The notes beneath the pieces are model-generated. The model searched no databases and was not told where the DNA came from. It saw only the letters and a list, made by a program, of their open reading frames with translations. The position numbers and the translations under genes are program-made. From Gemmataceae bacterium (GTDB lineage: Bacteria > Planctomycetota > Planctomycetia > Gemmatales > Gemmataceae), in assembly GCA_019694755.1 (NCBI GenBank), contig JAIBBI010000048.1:1-32680 (forward strand): a stretch of 32,680 bases of DNA. The letters are read 5' to 3'. Each line of letters starts with the position of its first letter. The stretch's first letter is position 1. Positions 24,944 to 32,680 of the stretch are shown here, in pieces.

Positions 24944-25980
24944 CTGGAATCAATTCTTACGCCTGTTTCTTCATTGTCAGCTTGAGACTCGTCATCGGTT
25001 GGCACTTTCTCATCGAAGGTCTGCACAAGATCCACACGCATTACGTGGGCAAGACGGCTACAAACACCCCGTGGACCGGTGCGGGCTTTTTCCGCGAGGG
25101 GTACGGCCCTGCGGCCGCGACCGCACGAAACCTGCTAGAACTGGACGAAAGTCACGCGCTCGCCCGATTCCGAGCCGCGGAGTCGTCGGCCCGGGCGAAC
25201 GACTGGGACGGCTACCTGTCGCGGTTCGCCGCACATTTTACGTTGACGCCCGATCAGACCCAAGCCGCGGCCGAGATTCTGAAGTCGTCGAAGTCGGCAA
25301 CTGAAGACTGGATTGCCGGCAAGTCGCCCTCGACTGTGAAAAAGTCCGTGGCTTGGGGCGCTGTCGATGTACCCATGACGGTGCCTGAGCGGATCAAGGA
25401 AATTGAGGCCAGGCTGAAAGACGTCGAGGATACGATTGCCCGGAAGCTGCCGGCCTTCAATGCCGACGTGGAAAAAGCCCGACTGCGGACCCTGAAACTC
25501 GACGCGGCCCGGGCGATTTCCGATCTGACGGCCGACTACGAATCGCGAGTCGCCGAATTCCGGAGTTCGCTCGACAAGCTGCTGACGGCGGATCAGAAAA
25601 AGCTCGCGCCGCCTTCGTCTGCAAATCCTCAGACCACCCGTATCGAGGCGCTGGACAAGCTGACCATGTGGTCGCATGTGATCATGGGCGGGATGCTGCT
25701 TGTCGGTTTGTTCAGCCGGACGGCGAGCCTGGGCCTCGCGCTCTTCCTCGTTTCCATCACATTGATCGCCCCGGCCGTCCCGTTCGCTCCGACACCGCCT
25801 GGCGCGATCGGTCATTACCTCTACGTCAACCTTTACACGATTGAAATGGTAGCACTGTTCGCCCTCGCCTGCATTCCAACAGGCCGCTGGTTCGGCCTGG
25901 ACGCGTTACTTGCGGGAGGTAGATCGCGGTCGGTTTATCTGCCGGGCCCCGTTCTGCTCGCATCCCCCCGCCGATCCTGA
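24940..25980 (+). CDS. DoxX-like membrane protein with a large central insert
   Basis: A 346-residue membrane protein. The first span (about residues 9-28) and the motif LVIGWHFLIEGLHKI resemble DoxX. A charged insert of about 190 residues follows, with heptad-like stretches, before three further spans at about residues 245-320. DoxX proteins are small inner-membrane components of quinone- or thiosulfate-linked chemistry; the insert is not usual for the family outside planctomycetes. ATG 24940 overlaps the ApbE stop by four bases (ATGA). Function here is unknown. Confidence 0.75.
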   Translation: MTGINSYACFFIVSLRLVIGWHFLIEGLHKIHTHYVGKTATNTPWTGAGFFREGYGPAAATARNLLELDESHALARFRAAESSARANDWDGYLSRFAAHFTLTPDQTQAAAEILKSSKSATEDWIAGKSPSTVKKSVAWGAVDVPMTVPERIKEIEARLKDVEDTIARKLPAFNADVEKARLRTLKLDAARAISDLTADYESRVAEFRSSLDKLLTADQKKLAPPSSANPQTTRIEALDKLTMWSHVIMGGMLLVGLFSRTASLGLALFLVSITLIAPAVPFAPTPPGAIGHYLYVNLYTIEMVALFALACIPTGRWFGLDALLAGGRSRSVYLPGPVLLASPRRS

Positions 25981-26018
25981 TCCTGGGCGAAACGCTCGAA
26001 CGAAAAAGGAAATCTCGC

Positions 26019-27689
26019 ATGGCACTGAACCTGACGCCCGATGAGAAGGCCCTTGGAAAGGCCAACTTCCTCGACGTGACCGGCGACCTGACCCGACGCG
26101 GGTTTATGAAGAGCATGGCGGTCGCAGGCAGCGCGGTCACAGTGGCCGGGGCGGCCGGCTATTTCGGCTACAAGAAATTGGACGGAAAGCCGGTGAAGGT
26201 GGCCATAATCGGAACCGGCGACGAAGGCGGCGTTCTGATCGGCGAGCACAACCCGGAGTTTCTCGAGATCGTCGCCATTTGCGATATCCGCCCGACCAAT
26301 CGTAAGCGGGCCTACACCGGCGACAAAGACGTGGCGCTCCGCAAAGGGCTGACCAAGGTCTACGGGTCCGACGCCGAAAAGAACATTCACCAATACGCCG
26401 ATTACAAGGACATGCTGGCAAAGGAAAAGGAGATAGAAGCGGTTATCATCGCCACGCCGCTCGTCTCGCACGCCCCGATCGCCATCGACTGCCTGAAGGC
26501 GGGAAAGCACGTCCTGTGCGAGAAGCTCATGGCCCGGACCATCGGCCAGTGCAAGGACATGATCCGTGCCGCGAAGGCGGCCGACCGGATCCTCTCGATC
26601 GGGCACCAGCGTCATTACTCGATGCTTTACGCCCATGCGACGGAAGTCATCAGGAGCGGCATTCTGGGCGATGTCCGCCACATTCGCGCGCTTTGGCACC
26701 GCAATTTCACCTGGCCGCGCATGGAAGGCGGCAAAACGCGGTACAACCCCGAAACGGGCGAGCCGATCGTCGATGCGGGCAAGCAGGCGATCGACGCGGT
26801 AACGAAGCAACTGCTCCTCCGCGACGGCTGGACTCCGCCGATCGCGGCTGAAGACATCGCCGAACTGGAAAAGGACATTCGCAGCAAGTACGGCTACAAG
26901 GATTTGGTCGAGTTGGTCCGCTGGCGGCTGTACAACCGGACCGGCGGCGGACTGATGGCAGAACTCGGCAGCCATCAGCTCGATGCGTGTTCGATCTTCC
27001 TCGGTAAGGTACATCCGCTTTCCGTCGTCGGCGTCGGCACGCACAGCTTTTACGGCCATGAGGCGGGCGACGGGAAGCCGAACCCGCGCGAAATTGACGA
27101 CCACGTCTTCACGACGTTCGAGTTCCCGGGTCCGAATCACCCCAAGGGGCCGAACAAAGGGAAGGACAAAGACGACATCGTCGTCGTGACATATTCCTCG
27201 ATCAGCACCAACGGATTCGAGCCGTACGGCGAATGCGTGACCGGCAGCCGGGGAACAATGCTGGTGGAGAATGAGCAGAATGTGATGCTCTATACCGAGC
27301 GTGACCCGAACAAAAAGTCGCCCGGTACACCACGATCGAGCACCGCGACGGTTTCCAGCGGCGCGAAGCCGGTCGTCGAAGCCGGGCCAACGTGGGGAGG
27401 GCCGGCCGCCGCAGCGACCGCGTCGGGCGGAGTCTCTGCCCCCATCAGCCGAGGGTATCGCGAAGAGATGGAAGACTTTGCCTATTGCATCAAGCTCTGG
27501 AATGACAGCAAGGGGACCGACCGACGGTGGCCGCGCTGTCCGGGCGAAGTCGCCATGGCCGACGCGATCATCGCGCTCACGGCCAACATCGCCATGAAGA
27601 AGCGCGAGCGGATCGAATTTCAGGATACGTGGTTCGACCCGGCCAGTTCTTCGGTGCCGGACGGTGACCTCAAACTGGAGATTGTCTGA
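26019..27689 (+). CDS. Gfo/Idh/MocA-family oxidoreductase, Tat-exported
   Basis: A 556-residue NAD(P)-dependent oxidoreductase. The N-terminus has a twin-arginine signal, TRRGFMK (residues 25-31), then a hydrophobic stretch. The Rossmann motif VAIIGTGDEG is at 61-70; CEK at 167-169 and GHQRHYSMLYAHA near 195-207 are family landmarks. Family members oxidise or epimerise sugars or inositols; the substrate is not evident. A charged C-terminal half holds long surface loops. A strong AAGGAAA site precedes ATG 26019, 38 bases after the DoxX-like stop, so the three genes may be one operon. Confidence 0.88.
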   Translation: MALNLTPDEKALGKANFLDVTGDLTRRGFMKSMAVAGSAVTVAGAAGYFGYKKLDGKPVKVAIIGTGDEGGVLIGEHNPEFLEIVAICDIRPTNRKRAYTGDKDVALRKGLTKVYGSDAEKNIHQYADYKDMLAKEKEIEAVIIATPLVSHAPIAIDCLKAGKHVLCEKLMARTIGQCKDMIRAAKAADRILSIGHQRHYSMLYAHATEVIRSGILGDVRHIRALWHRNFTWPRMEGGKTRYNPETGEPIVDAGKQAIDAVTKQLLLRDGWTPPIAAEDIAELEKDIRSKYGYKDLVELVRWRLYNRTGGGLMAELGSHQLDACSIFLGKVHPLSVVGVGTHSFYGHEAGDGKPNPREIDDHVFTTFEFPGPNHPKGPNKGKDKDDIVVVTYSSISTNGFEPYGECVTGSRGTMLVENEQNVMLYTERDPNKKSPGTPRSSTATVSSGAKPVVEAGPTWGGPAAAATASGGVSAPISRGYREEMEDFAYCIKLWNDSKGTDRRWPRCPGEVAMADAIIALTANIAMKKRERIEFQDTWFDPASSSVPDGDLKLEIV

Positions 27690-27691
27690 CG

Positions 27692-28714
27692 CTATTTCGG
27701 GTCGCCAAGCTCGCGAGCCCGGAGGTTGCGAAAGCTGACATCCGTTGTCGGGTCATGGCCTTGAAGGCTGATGGCCCCTGCCATCGCCCGGTATCCTTGC
27801 CGGGCGTTTTCGTTCGGGGCCCGTTCGTCGGTCCAATCGCAGGTCATCCACCCGTCGACCCATGTCGAGAGTTGTCGGCCGCGGGCCAGGATCGTGACTG
27901 TGAACCACTCCTTGTCGCGGGCCACGATGGCCCGGGCGGCAGCCCGGCGATAGATGCCACCGGTGCCAAAATCGATCGGCTGACCGGTTCGGCCGTCGAC
28001 CTGATTGCGGATCTGGCACTCGTAACCCTGCTGATACTGCCCCGGAAGGCAGCGAAAGAAGATACCACTGTTCAGGTGGTCGGCCGCCGTCCGCGCTTCG
28101 CCCTGGAAGACAAAGTCTCCAAATGTCTTTTTGGTCTGAATGTCACCCGGGCCGTCTTTGATCGTGAGGATACCTGCCTGGTCAAAGTGGAACCGCGATT
28201 TGTACTTCTCATCGGGATGGATTCGCCAGCCATCTGTCGAACCCGGGTGAATCAGGTCGGACGTGGAATCGAACCAGGGGCGAACTTCCAGTGACCTGAG
28301 TCGAACAATTCCGCCGGCCGGCACACAGATCTCCCAGTAACGCGGGAAGCATCCGGGATCTTCCGTCCTGCCGGAGCTTCGATGGAATTTTTCGTTCACC
28401 GTCTGATCGGCTGACCAGATCTTCGGGCCGGAGTCAGACAGCCGGACGAAGCAACCTGCGCCTCCCTGCCCCTGAATCTCGAGCAGATACTCGAAGCGAT
28501 CGATTGCGACAGTTGACCTCGCTGCCGAGGGTTTGTCTCCGCCCAATATCAGCGTCCCGTTCTCGATCCTCCCCGGGCCTTCGACTTTCCAGCCGTACGT
28601 CGATTGGCCGTCGAAGAGTTTGATCCAGCCCGCGGAGGCACGCGCTGGATCGAGGGAGTTGGGCTTGGGAGACTCGGCCGGCTGCCCGACCAGCAGGATC
28701 ATGAGGCAAAGCAT
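27692..28714 (-). CDS. Tandem DUF1080 (concanavalin-like) protein
   Basis: A 340-residue protein with two DUF1080 (3-keto-disaccharide hydrolase-like) units. The first begins with WIKLFDGQSTYGWKVEG (about residue 30), the second with DGWRIHPDEKYKSRFHF (about residue 160) and closes with the GGIYRRAAARAIVARDKEWFTVTI block. A short N-terminal hydrophobic segment may be a signal peptide. Such domains occur in planctomycete glycan-degrading genes. The stop is only two bases from the converging oxidoreductase stop, so no terminator fits between. ATG 28714 has a weak ribosome site. Confidence 0.8.
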   Translation of the reverse strand: MLCLMILLVGQPAESPKPNSLDPARASAGWIKLFDGQSTYGWKVEGPGRIENGTLILGGDKPSAARSTVAIDRFEYLLEIQGQGGAGCFVRLSDSGPKIWSADQTVNEKFHRSSGRTEDPGCFPRYWEICVPAGGIVRLRSLEVRPWFDSTSDLIHPGSTDGWRIHPDEKYKSRFHFDQAGILTIKDGPGDIQTKKTFGDFVFQGEARTAADHLNSGIFFRCLPGQYQQGYECQIRNQVDGRTGQPIDFGTGGIYRRAAARAIVARDKEWFTVTILARGRQLSTWVDGWMTCDWTDERAPNENARQGYRAMAGAISLQGHDPTTDVSFRNLRARELGDPK

Positions 28715-28805
28715 GCACAGTCTCGGTGATGGCTGGGCGCACGGGCCAGTCTACGAAAGAAGCCGCCGGGGTCGCTCCCGACGGCCATGAGTTTCTCTCA
28801 CGAGA

Positions 28806-28825
28806 ATTCAGCCTCAAGGCTGAAT
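28806..28825 (-). terminator. Hairpin at the stop of the M56 gene
   Basis: Stem ATTCAGCC/GGCTGAAT (28806-28813 with 28818-28825) around a 4-base loop. The stop codon of the M56 gene lies within the hairpin. A second small stem and a weak T-rich stretch (TTCTC) follow on the minus strand. A terminator role is plausible but weak. Confidence 0.4.
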
Positions 28826-30514
28826 CGGCGGCTTGCGATCGTTGCGGAGCTTTTCGAGTTCGCGGCGCAGATCATTGAGCTGCATTTCGAGGTCTTGAAT
28901 CCGTCGGTCGGCATCGACCCGGCCTTCCGCACGGGGACGCGGGTTTTCGGCCCGGCCGCCCGGGGTTGGGGCCACGCCACGCCCTTCGAATCGTCCGCCA
29001 CCTTCGCCGCGAGCAGGCCCCTCGGCGCGACCGGGGAATCCCGACTGTCCCGGTCCTTCGGCGCGGCCCGGGCCTTCTGCCCGACCGCCGCCCTGGCCTC
29101 CTCCCTGCCCGCCACCAAAACGCGGTTCTGGTCGCTGCCCCTCAACCCGGCGTTCCGATGAGCGGGCCGGCTCGGGGCCGCCGCCGCGGGGCGGATTATC
29201 GCCGCCGCGACCTTCGCCGCGTGGGCGAACTGGCTCCGGCATATCGCGACGAGCTTCGAATTCCCGCGACATGCGTTCCATCTGTGCGCGAACGCGTTCG
29301 TAATTGGCTTGAGCCTCTTCAAGCCGGACCTTGGCGTCCTGGAGCGCGCGGCGGAGTTCCGCAATTCCATCGTCTCGACCACCGCCAGCTCGGGGAGCTG
29401 CCTCGGCCCGCTCGCGTGTCGGAATCGGTGCGACCGGAGGCTGAGGTCGTTCCGCCCGCGAGGAAGGCGGGGGTGGCGGCGGGGGCGGGGCCGGCGGAGC
29501 GTCCTGCGCATCCGACCGACTCACCGAAAGTGGAAGGAACAGACCGAAGGCCAGCGCGACGGCCGAGCCGGCGCGGCCCAGGCCGACGGCCGGGCGGGTT
29601 TTCAGAATCATCACCAGTCTCCTTCGCAGTTCACGGACCTGCCCGAAACCACAGGCGAGCGGCGGCAACGCCGGCACTGAAGTCGCAAGGAAGTCCAGGG
29701 TATCGATCAGGGCGTCGGCATACGCCCGCCGTGCCGCCGGCAGCGTTGCCACCACCCAACTATCACAACACAATTCCTCCGCTTCGCGGAGTTGTTGGCG
29801 TGCAAACCATGCGATCGGGTGCCACCAGAATAGGCCACCGACCCCCACCTCGAACCAGCGGACCAAGTGATCACGCCGTTTGATGTGTGCCAGTTCGTGA
29901 ACGAGGACCGCGGCCCGCTGCAACGGGTCGAGCCCCGCAAGCCAGGTTGCGGGCAGCACCAAAAGCGTCCCTCTGCCCTTTGCCACGACGCAGGGCGAGA
30001 ACCGTCCGGACATCGTGACAACCTCTGGTGCCGTCACGCGGAGTCGCCGGGATAGTCGCTCCACCAGATCGGTTGTGGCTATGTCGGCCGGCTGCGATCG
30101 GGTTAAAGCCGAGCCGAAGCGGATCAGCTCCAGGCATCCTCGCCCCAAGTAAAACGCGGTCCCCAGCAGCCAAATCGCAATCGCCCAAGCCCAGAAGTTA
30201 GGAGAAGATTCGATTGCCACATCGGCGTCCGACGGCGCGAACGCGAGGTCTTCTGGGGCGAAAGGCTGCTCGGCGAGCGCGGGGATTGCTTCGGTCGTGA
30301 TCTCTGCAATGGAGATCGGTTCTTCGGAAATCTTCGAGACGGCCGGCGTTGAGACGAGCCAGGGGATCGAATAGACCGGCGGGGCCACCAGTCGGGCCAG
30401 GACGAGAAGCCACATCAAGTGCGTCAGGGCCGGCCGGGCCAGCCACCGGCTCGCGTAGGCCAGTGGTGCTAGTACGGTTGCCGCGGTGCAGTTGAAGAGA
30501 AGTTGCTCCCACAT
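28814..30514 (-). CDS. BlaR1/MecR1-like M56 membrane metallopeptidase with low-complexity tail
   Basis: A 566-residue membrane protease of the BlaR1 type. Membrane spans are seen near residues 8-25, 31-48 and 107-125. The zinc motif HELAH (206-210) and the downstream REAEE (243-247) with CCDSW are intact. A last span at about 316-332 precedes the outer part. This part is not a penicillin-binding sensor but a Pro run (10 residues near 341-350), a coiled coil (about 380-425), a Gly/Arg/Glu-rich repeat stretch (about 440-530) and a final coiled segment. ATG 30514 follows GGGGA. It is 63 bases after the BlaI-like gene, whose repressor it likely cleaves. Confidence 0.88.
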   Translation of the reverse strand: MWEQLLFNCTAATVLAPLAYASRWLARPALTHLMWLLVLARLVAPPVYSIPWLVSTPAVSKISEEPISIAEITTEAIPALAEQPFAPEDLAFAPSDADVAIESSPNFWAWAIAIWLLGTAFYLGRGCLELIRFGSALTRSQPADIATTDLVERLSRRLRVTAPEVVTMSGRFSPCVVAKGRGTLLVLPATWLAGLDPLQRAAVLVHELAHIKRRDHLVRWFEVGVGGLFWWHPIAWFARQQLREAEELCCDSWVVATLPAARRAYADALIDTLDFLATSVPALPPLACGFGQVRELRRRLVMILKTRPAVGLGRAGSAVALAFGLFLPLSVSRSDAQDAPPAPPPPPPPPSSRAERPQPPVAPIPTRERAEAAPRAGGGRDDGIAELRRALQDAKVRLEEAQANYERVRAQMERMSREFEARRDMPEPVRPRGEGRGGDNPPRGGGPEPARSSERRVEGQRPEPRFGGGQGGGQGGGRAEGPGRAEGPGQSGFPGRAEGPARGEGGGRFEGRGVAPTPGGRAENPRPRAEGRVDADRRIQDLEMQLNDLRRELEKLRNDRKPPIQP

Positions 30515-30577
30515 GATCGCGGTCCCCGAGATTCGGTCGGATCAGGGTCGTGTACGCCCCCGGACGATTCAACTCCG

Positions 30578-30967
30578 TCAGCGGCGAGGGGTGTCGTCGA
30601 GTTCGTCGATGAGCTTCCGGAGTGACAGGCGTTCCTTCGCCGAGAGATTGCCTTTGACGAGATGCGACAGAATCGGAGCGAGGGAACCTTCGCAAAGCTT
30701 GTCGGCGATTGATTGGAGTCTCCGCCCGATCAGCCCGTCGCGGTCGACCGTAGCCGAAAACACATGGATATTGGTCCGGCGGTCACGCAGGACGTAATCC
30801 TTGTCTTCGAGCCGTTCCAGAAGTTTCTGCACGGTCGCGTACTGAGATGGACCGCCGCCCGGGTACAGGGCGTCGGTAAGCTGCCGGATCGTCAAGGGGC
30901 CGGCGTCCCAGAGCTGATGCATCAGAGCAAGCTCCGCATCCGTGACGTCCTGTGGTGTGCGTGCCAT
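30578..30967 (-). CDS. blaI: BlaI/MecI-family transcriptional repressor
   Basis: A 129-residue winged-helix repressor. The family blocks are DAELALMHQLWDAGPLTIRQLTDAL (about residues 10-35) and the recognition-helix segment YATVQKLLERLEDKDYVLRDR. The C-terminal dimerisation helices follow. The longer open frame upstream reads through the promoter; ATG 30967 follows AGGAC. It precedes the M56 gene in the same direction. An inverted repeat operator lies between the -35 and -10 boxes just upstream, indicating self-repression. Confidence 0.92.
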   Translation of the reverse strand: MARTPQDVTDAELALMHQLWDAGPLTIRQLTDALYPGGGPSQYATVQKLLERLEDKDYVLRDRRTNIHVFSATVDRDGLIGRRLQSIADKLCEGSLAPILSHLVKGNLSAKERLSLRKLIDELDDTPRR

Positions 30968-31000
30968 GACCGTCCTCGCGACAATCAACCCGTCACGAGG

Positions 31001-31029
31001 ATAGTAAGACAGTTTGTCTGATATGTCAA
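31001..31029 (-). promoter_or_regulatory. Promoter of the blaI-M56 operon
   Basis: On the minus strand TTGACA (31024-31029, perfect) and TACTAT (31001-31006, 4 of 6) are exactly 17 bases apart. The predicted start near 30994 leaves a leader of about 27 bases to ATG 30967. Confidence 0.75.
31005..31021. promoter_or_regulatory. BlaI-type operator
   Basis: The inverted repeat TAAGACA-GTT-TGTCTGA pairs at six of seven positions and carries the GACA/TGTC half-sites typical of BlaI-family operators. It lies almost wholly within the 17-base spacer of the promoter, so bound repressor would block RNA polymerase. Confidence 0.7.
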
Positions 31030-31066
31030 GGGTCGGAAGCGTGAGAAAAGCCTGAGACCGCACGGG

Positions 31067-32680
31067 TCAGGAATCGATGGTGGAAATGTTCTTCATATCG
31101 TCGACGACGATCTGGGCGGACTCCTTGAAGAGTGCGACCTTGCCGGTGACTCGGATGACCTTGTTCTTGTAGTGTTCTTTCGGGTCGTTGATACCCGCTT
31201 CCGACATGGGGCTGGCGAGCTTTTTCATTTCTACCACGATTGTGAAATTGTCCGGGTCGCCGTACCTGCCCGAGTTGAGGAATACTCGCTGGCCGTCGCG
31301 GGTCGCACCCGTGGACTGCACAACGAACTCGACGGTCACGCGTTCGTTGACACGCCGGGCCGCCTCCGCAGGGGACACTGAGCCGGCCGACGGCGTATGC
31401 GTGCGGGCCACCGGCGGGTTGGCCGGAGGCGTGGGGTTGTTGCGAACGACCGCAGGCGGAGGTGTATTTGTCGGCGAGTGTTTGACGACGGGAACCTCAC
31501 TCGGTTTGCCGCCACCCGACATCATCCAGGCGCCGAGGGCAATGATCAGGAGCAGAGCCCCTACCCCGCCACCGATGAAAACCCACTTTTTCTTCGGATC
31601 GCCACTGAGCAGTTTGGCGGCCGAGAGGCTCAAGGAACCCGGCCCCTGAGACCGTGGCCCGCCTCGAGCCGCGCCAGCGCGACCCAGGTTGCTATGACTG
31701 ATCCCCGAGATCGGGCCGGATGGCACTCCGGACTGGTAAGACTCCAGAGCCGCACTGAGTCGGGGCATTTCCTCGGGCGCGGGCGGCTCAATCGGAATTG
31801 CCGTCCACGGCGCGAGCGCTTCGATGACCGCTGCAGGAGTCTGATAACGGCGGACCGGCTTCTTTTCCATCATCTTCTTCAGCACTGTCTCGAGGCCCTT
31901 CGGTGTTTCGGCTCGGACTTTCGTAATCGATTCCGGGTCCTTTAGCTGATGGGCCAAGAGCTTTTCGGTGACTGTGCCGTTTTCGAACGGGGCCTTGCCT
32001 GCGAGCAGGAAGTAAAGAGTCGCACCGAGGCTGTAAATGTCCGAGCGGATATCCACTTCGGAGCTGTCAACCGCCTGTTCCGGGCTGAGGTAATCTGCCG
32101 TGCCGAGGACCGACCCACCGACCTGCTGCGTGAGTGAGGCGGCCCCGGGCGCAAAGTACCTCGCGAGACCCATATCGAGAATTCGGACGGTCCCGGCCCG
32201 GTCGAGGAGTAGATTGCCCGGCTTGATGTCGCGGTGGACCCAGCCCAACTCATGCGCGTGTTGCAGGCCGTGCGCCGCCTGCGCGATGTAGTGGCACGCA
32301 CGCGGGATATCGAGGGGACCGTGTTTCTTGACGATCTCGTGGAGCGATGACCCGTCCACGTATTCGAGAACCAGAAAGTGAAGGTTGCCGTCCTGGTCGA
32401 TGTCGTGGGCTTTGACAATGTTCGGGTGGTTCAGGGCGGCTGCGGCGACCGCTTCGCGGTTGAACCGGTCAATGGCTCCCGGGTCTTTAAGCTGGTCGAT
32501 CGGAAGGACCTTGAGCGCGACCAGCCGTTTCATCCGGATGTGTTCGCAAAGGTAGACCTTCCCCATGCCCCCGATGCCGAGAAGTTGGAGCAACTTGTAC
32601 TTACCGCCGGCGATCTGAAAGCCGCGCCATTTGCCGTTGATCAGGAGCCCGGCCTGGAACGGAGTCAGGAGCCCCTGCTT
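31067..32680 (-). CDS. Membrane Ser/Thr protein kinase with C-terminal OB-like domain (5' part off the window)
   Basis: Visible 537 residues; the start lies beyond the right edge. The kinase domain has the G-loop GIGGMGKVY (visible residues 35-43), Lys57 in VALKV, the catalytic HRDIKPGN (149-156), a DMG in place of DFG (169-171) and the activation-site LSPEQA. A linker leads to one membrane span (WVFIGGGVGALLLIIALGAW). The outer C-terminal part, about 95 residues ending in VIRVTGKVALFKESAQIVVDD, resembles a small OB-fold module seen in planctomycete proteins. N-terminal sequence LTPFQAGLLINGKWRGF is a typical planctomycete kinase leader. Substrate is unknown. It precedes the blaI promoter in the same direction, with its own gene ending about 38 bases before it. 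Confidence 0.9.
   Translation of the reverse strand, partial: KQGLLTPFQAGLLINGKWRGFQIAGGKYKLLQLLGIGGMGKVYLCEHIRMKRLVALKVLPIDQLKDPGAIDRFNREAVAAAALNHPNIVKAHDIDQDGNLHFLVLEYVDGSSLHEIVKKHGPLDIPRACHYIAQAAHGLQHAHELGWVHRDIKPGNLLLDRAGTVRILDMGLARYFAPGAASLTQQVGGSVLGTADYLSPEQAVDSSEVDIRSDIYSLGATLYFLLAGKAPFENGTVTEKLLAHQLKDPESITKVRAETPKGLETVLKKMMEKKPVRRYQTPAAVIEALAPWTAIPIEPPAPEEMPRLSAALESYQSGVPSGPISGISHSNLGRAGAARGGPRSQGPGSLSLSAAKLLSGDPKKKWVFIGGGVGALLLIIALGAWMMSGGGKPSEVPVVKHSPTNTPPPAVVRNNPTPPANPPVARTHTPSAGSVSPAEAARRVNERVTVEFVVQSTGATRDGQRVFLNSGRYGDPDNFTIVVEMKKLASPMSEAGINDPKEHYKNKVIRVTGKVALFKESAQIVVDDMKNISTIDS

Noticed and set aside
25935-27140. A 401-codon minus-strand open frame opposite the oxidoreductase gene
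   Set aside because: The plus-strand gene has clear family motifs; the antisense product has none.
28900-29160. Repetitive Gly/Arg-coding DNA within the M56 gene as a possible tandem-repeat array or mobile element
   Set aside because: It is an irregular, in-frame low-complexity protein stretch, without fixed repeat units or flanking duplications.

Overview
The window looks like a planctomycete chromosome segment, most likely from the Gemmataceae or a close relative. The evidence is moderately high GC, many GTG starts with 4-base start/stop overlaps, and several protein types typical of that group. These are a membrane Ser/Thr kinase with a DMG motif, DUF1080 proteins, a Gfo/Idh/MocA oxidoreductase with a Tat signal, a TIGR03790-like protein, a BlaI/M56 pair and a DoxX protein with a large insert. 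This is an inference from gene content; no rRNA or other marker is present. I see no tRNA, rRNA, CRISPR array, insertion sequence or prophage.

Layout. 1-2625 (minus): an ABC exporter, ATPase then permease, the permease running off the left edge. 2732-3463 (minus): an N-end-rule aminoacyl transferase, divergent from an NAD-dependent epimerase (3537-4547, plus). 4582-7373 (minus): der, coupled to a DcuC-like carrier. 7432-9116 (plus): a small Cys-containing protein coupled to an unusual thioesterase-phosphopantetheinyl transferase fusion. 9127-10482 (minus): a secreted TIGR03790-like protein. 10675-14302 (plus): a YceH/DUF480 protein, a membrane coiled-coil protein, an RsuA/RluB pseudouridine synthase coupled to a PyrK-like protein, and a secreted HEAT-repeat protein ending at a strong bidirectional terminator.

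14364-22156 (minus): a complete F-type ATP synthase operon in the order atpZ, atpI-like, atpB, atpE, atpF, atpH, atpA, atpG, atpD, atpC. It has odd features: a secretion signal and His-rich extension on subunit b, a signal peptide on subunit c, an insert of roughly 60 residues in alpha, a 44-base atpH/atpA overlap, and a perfect hairpin between atpB and atpE.

22721-27689 (plus): a DUF4912 protein with a Rho-N/SAP-like start behind a long leader, then ApbE, DoxX-like and Gfo/Idh genes. 27692-32680 (minus): a tandem DUF1080 protein, a BlaR1-like M56 metallopeptidase with a low-complexity tail, its BlaI repressor with an operator placed between the -35 and -10 boxes, and a Ser/Thr kinase running off the right edge.

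No single cluster is an obvious new defence or mobile system. The best leads are the TE-PPTase fusion, the remodelled ATP synthase subunits, and the BlaI/M56 circuit with a sensor domain unlike that of beta-lactam receptors.
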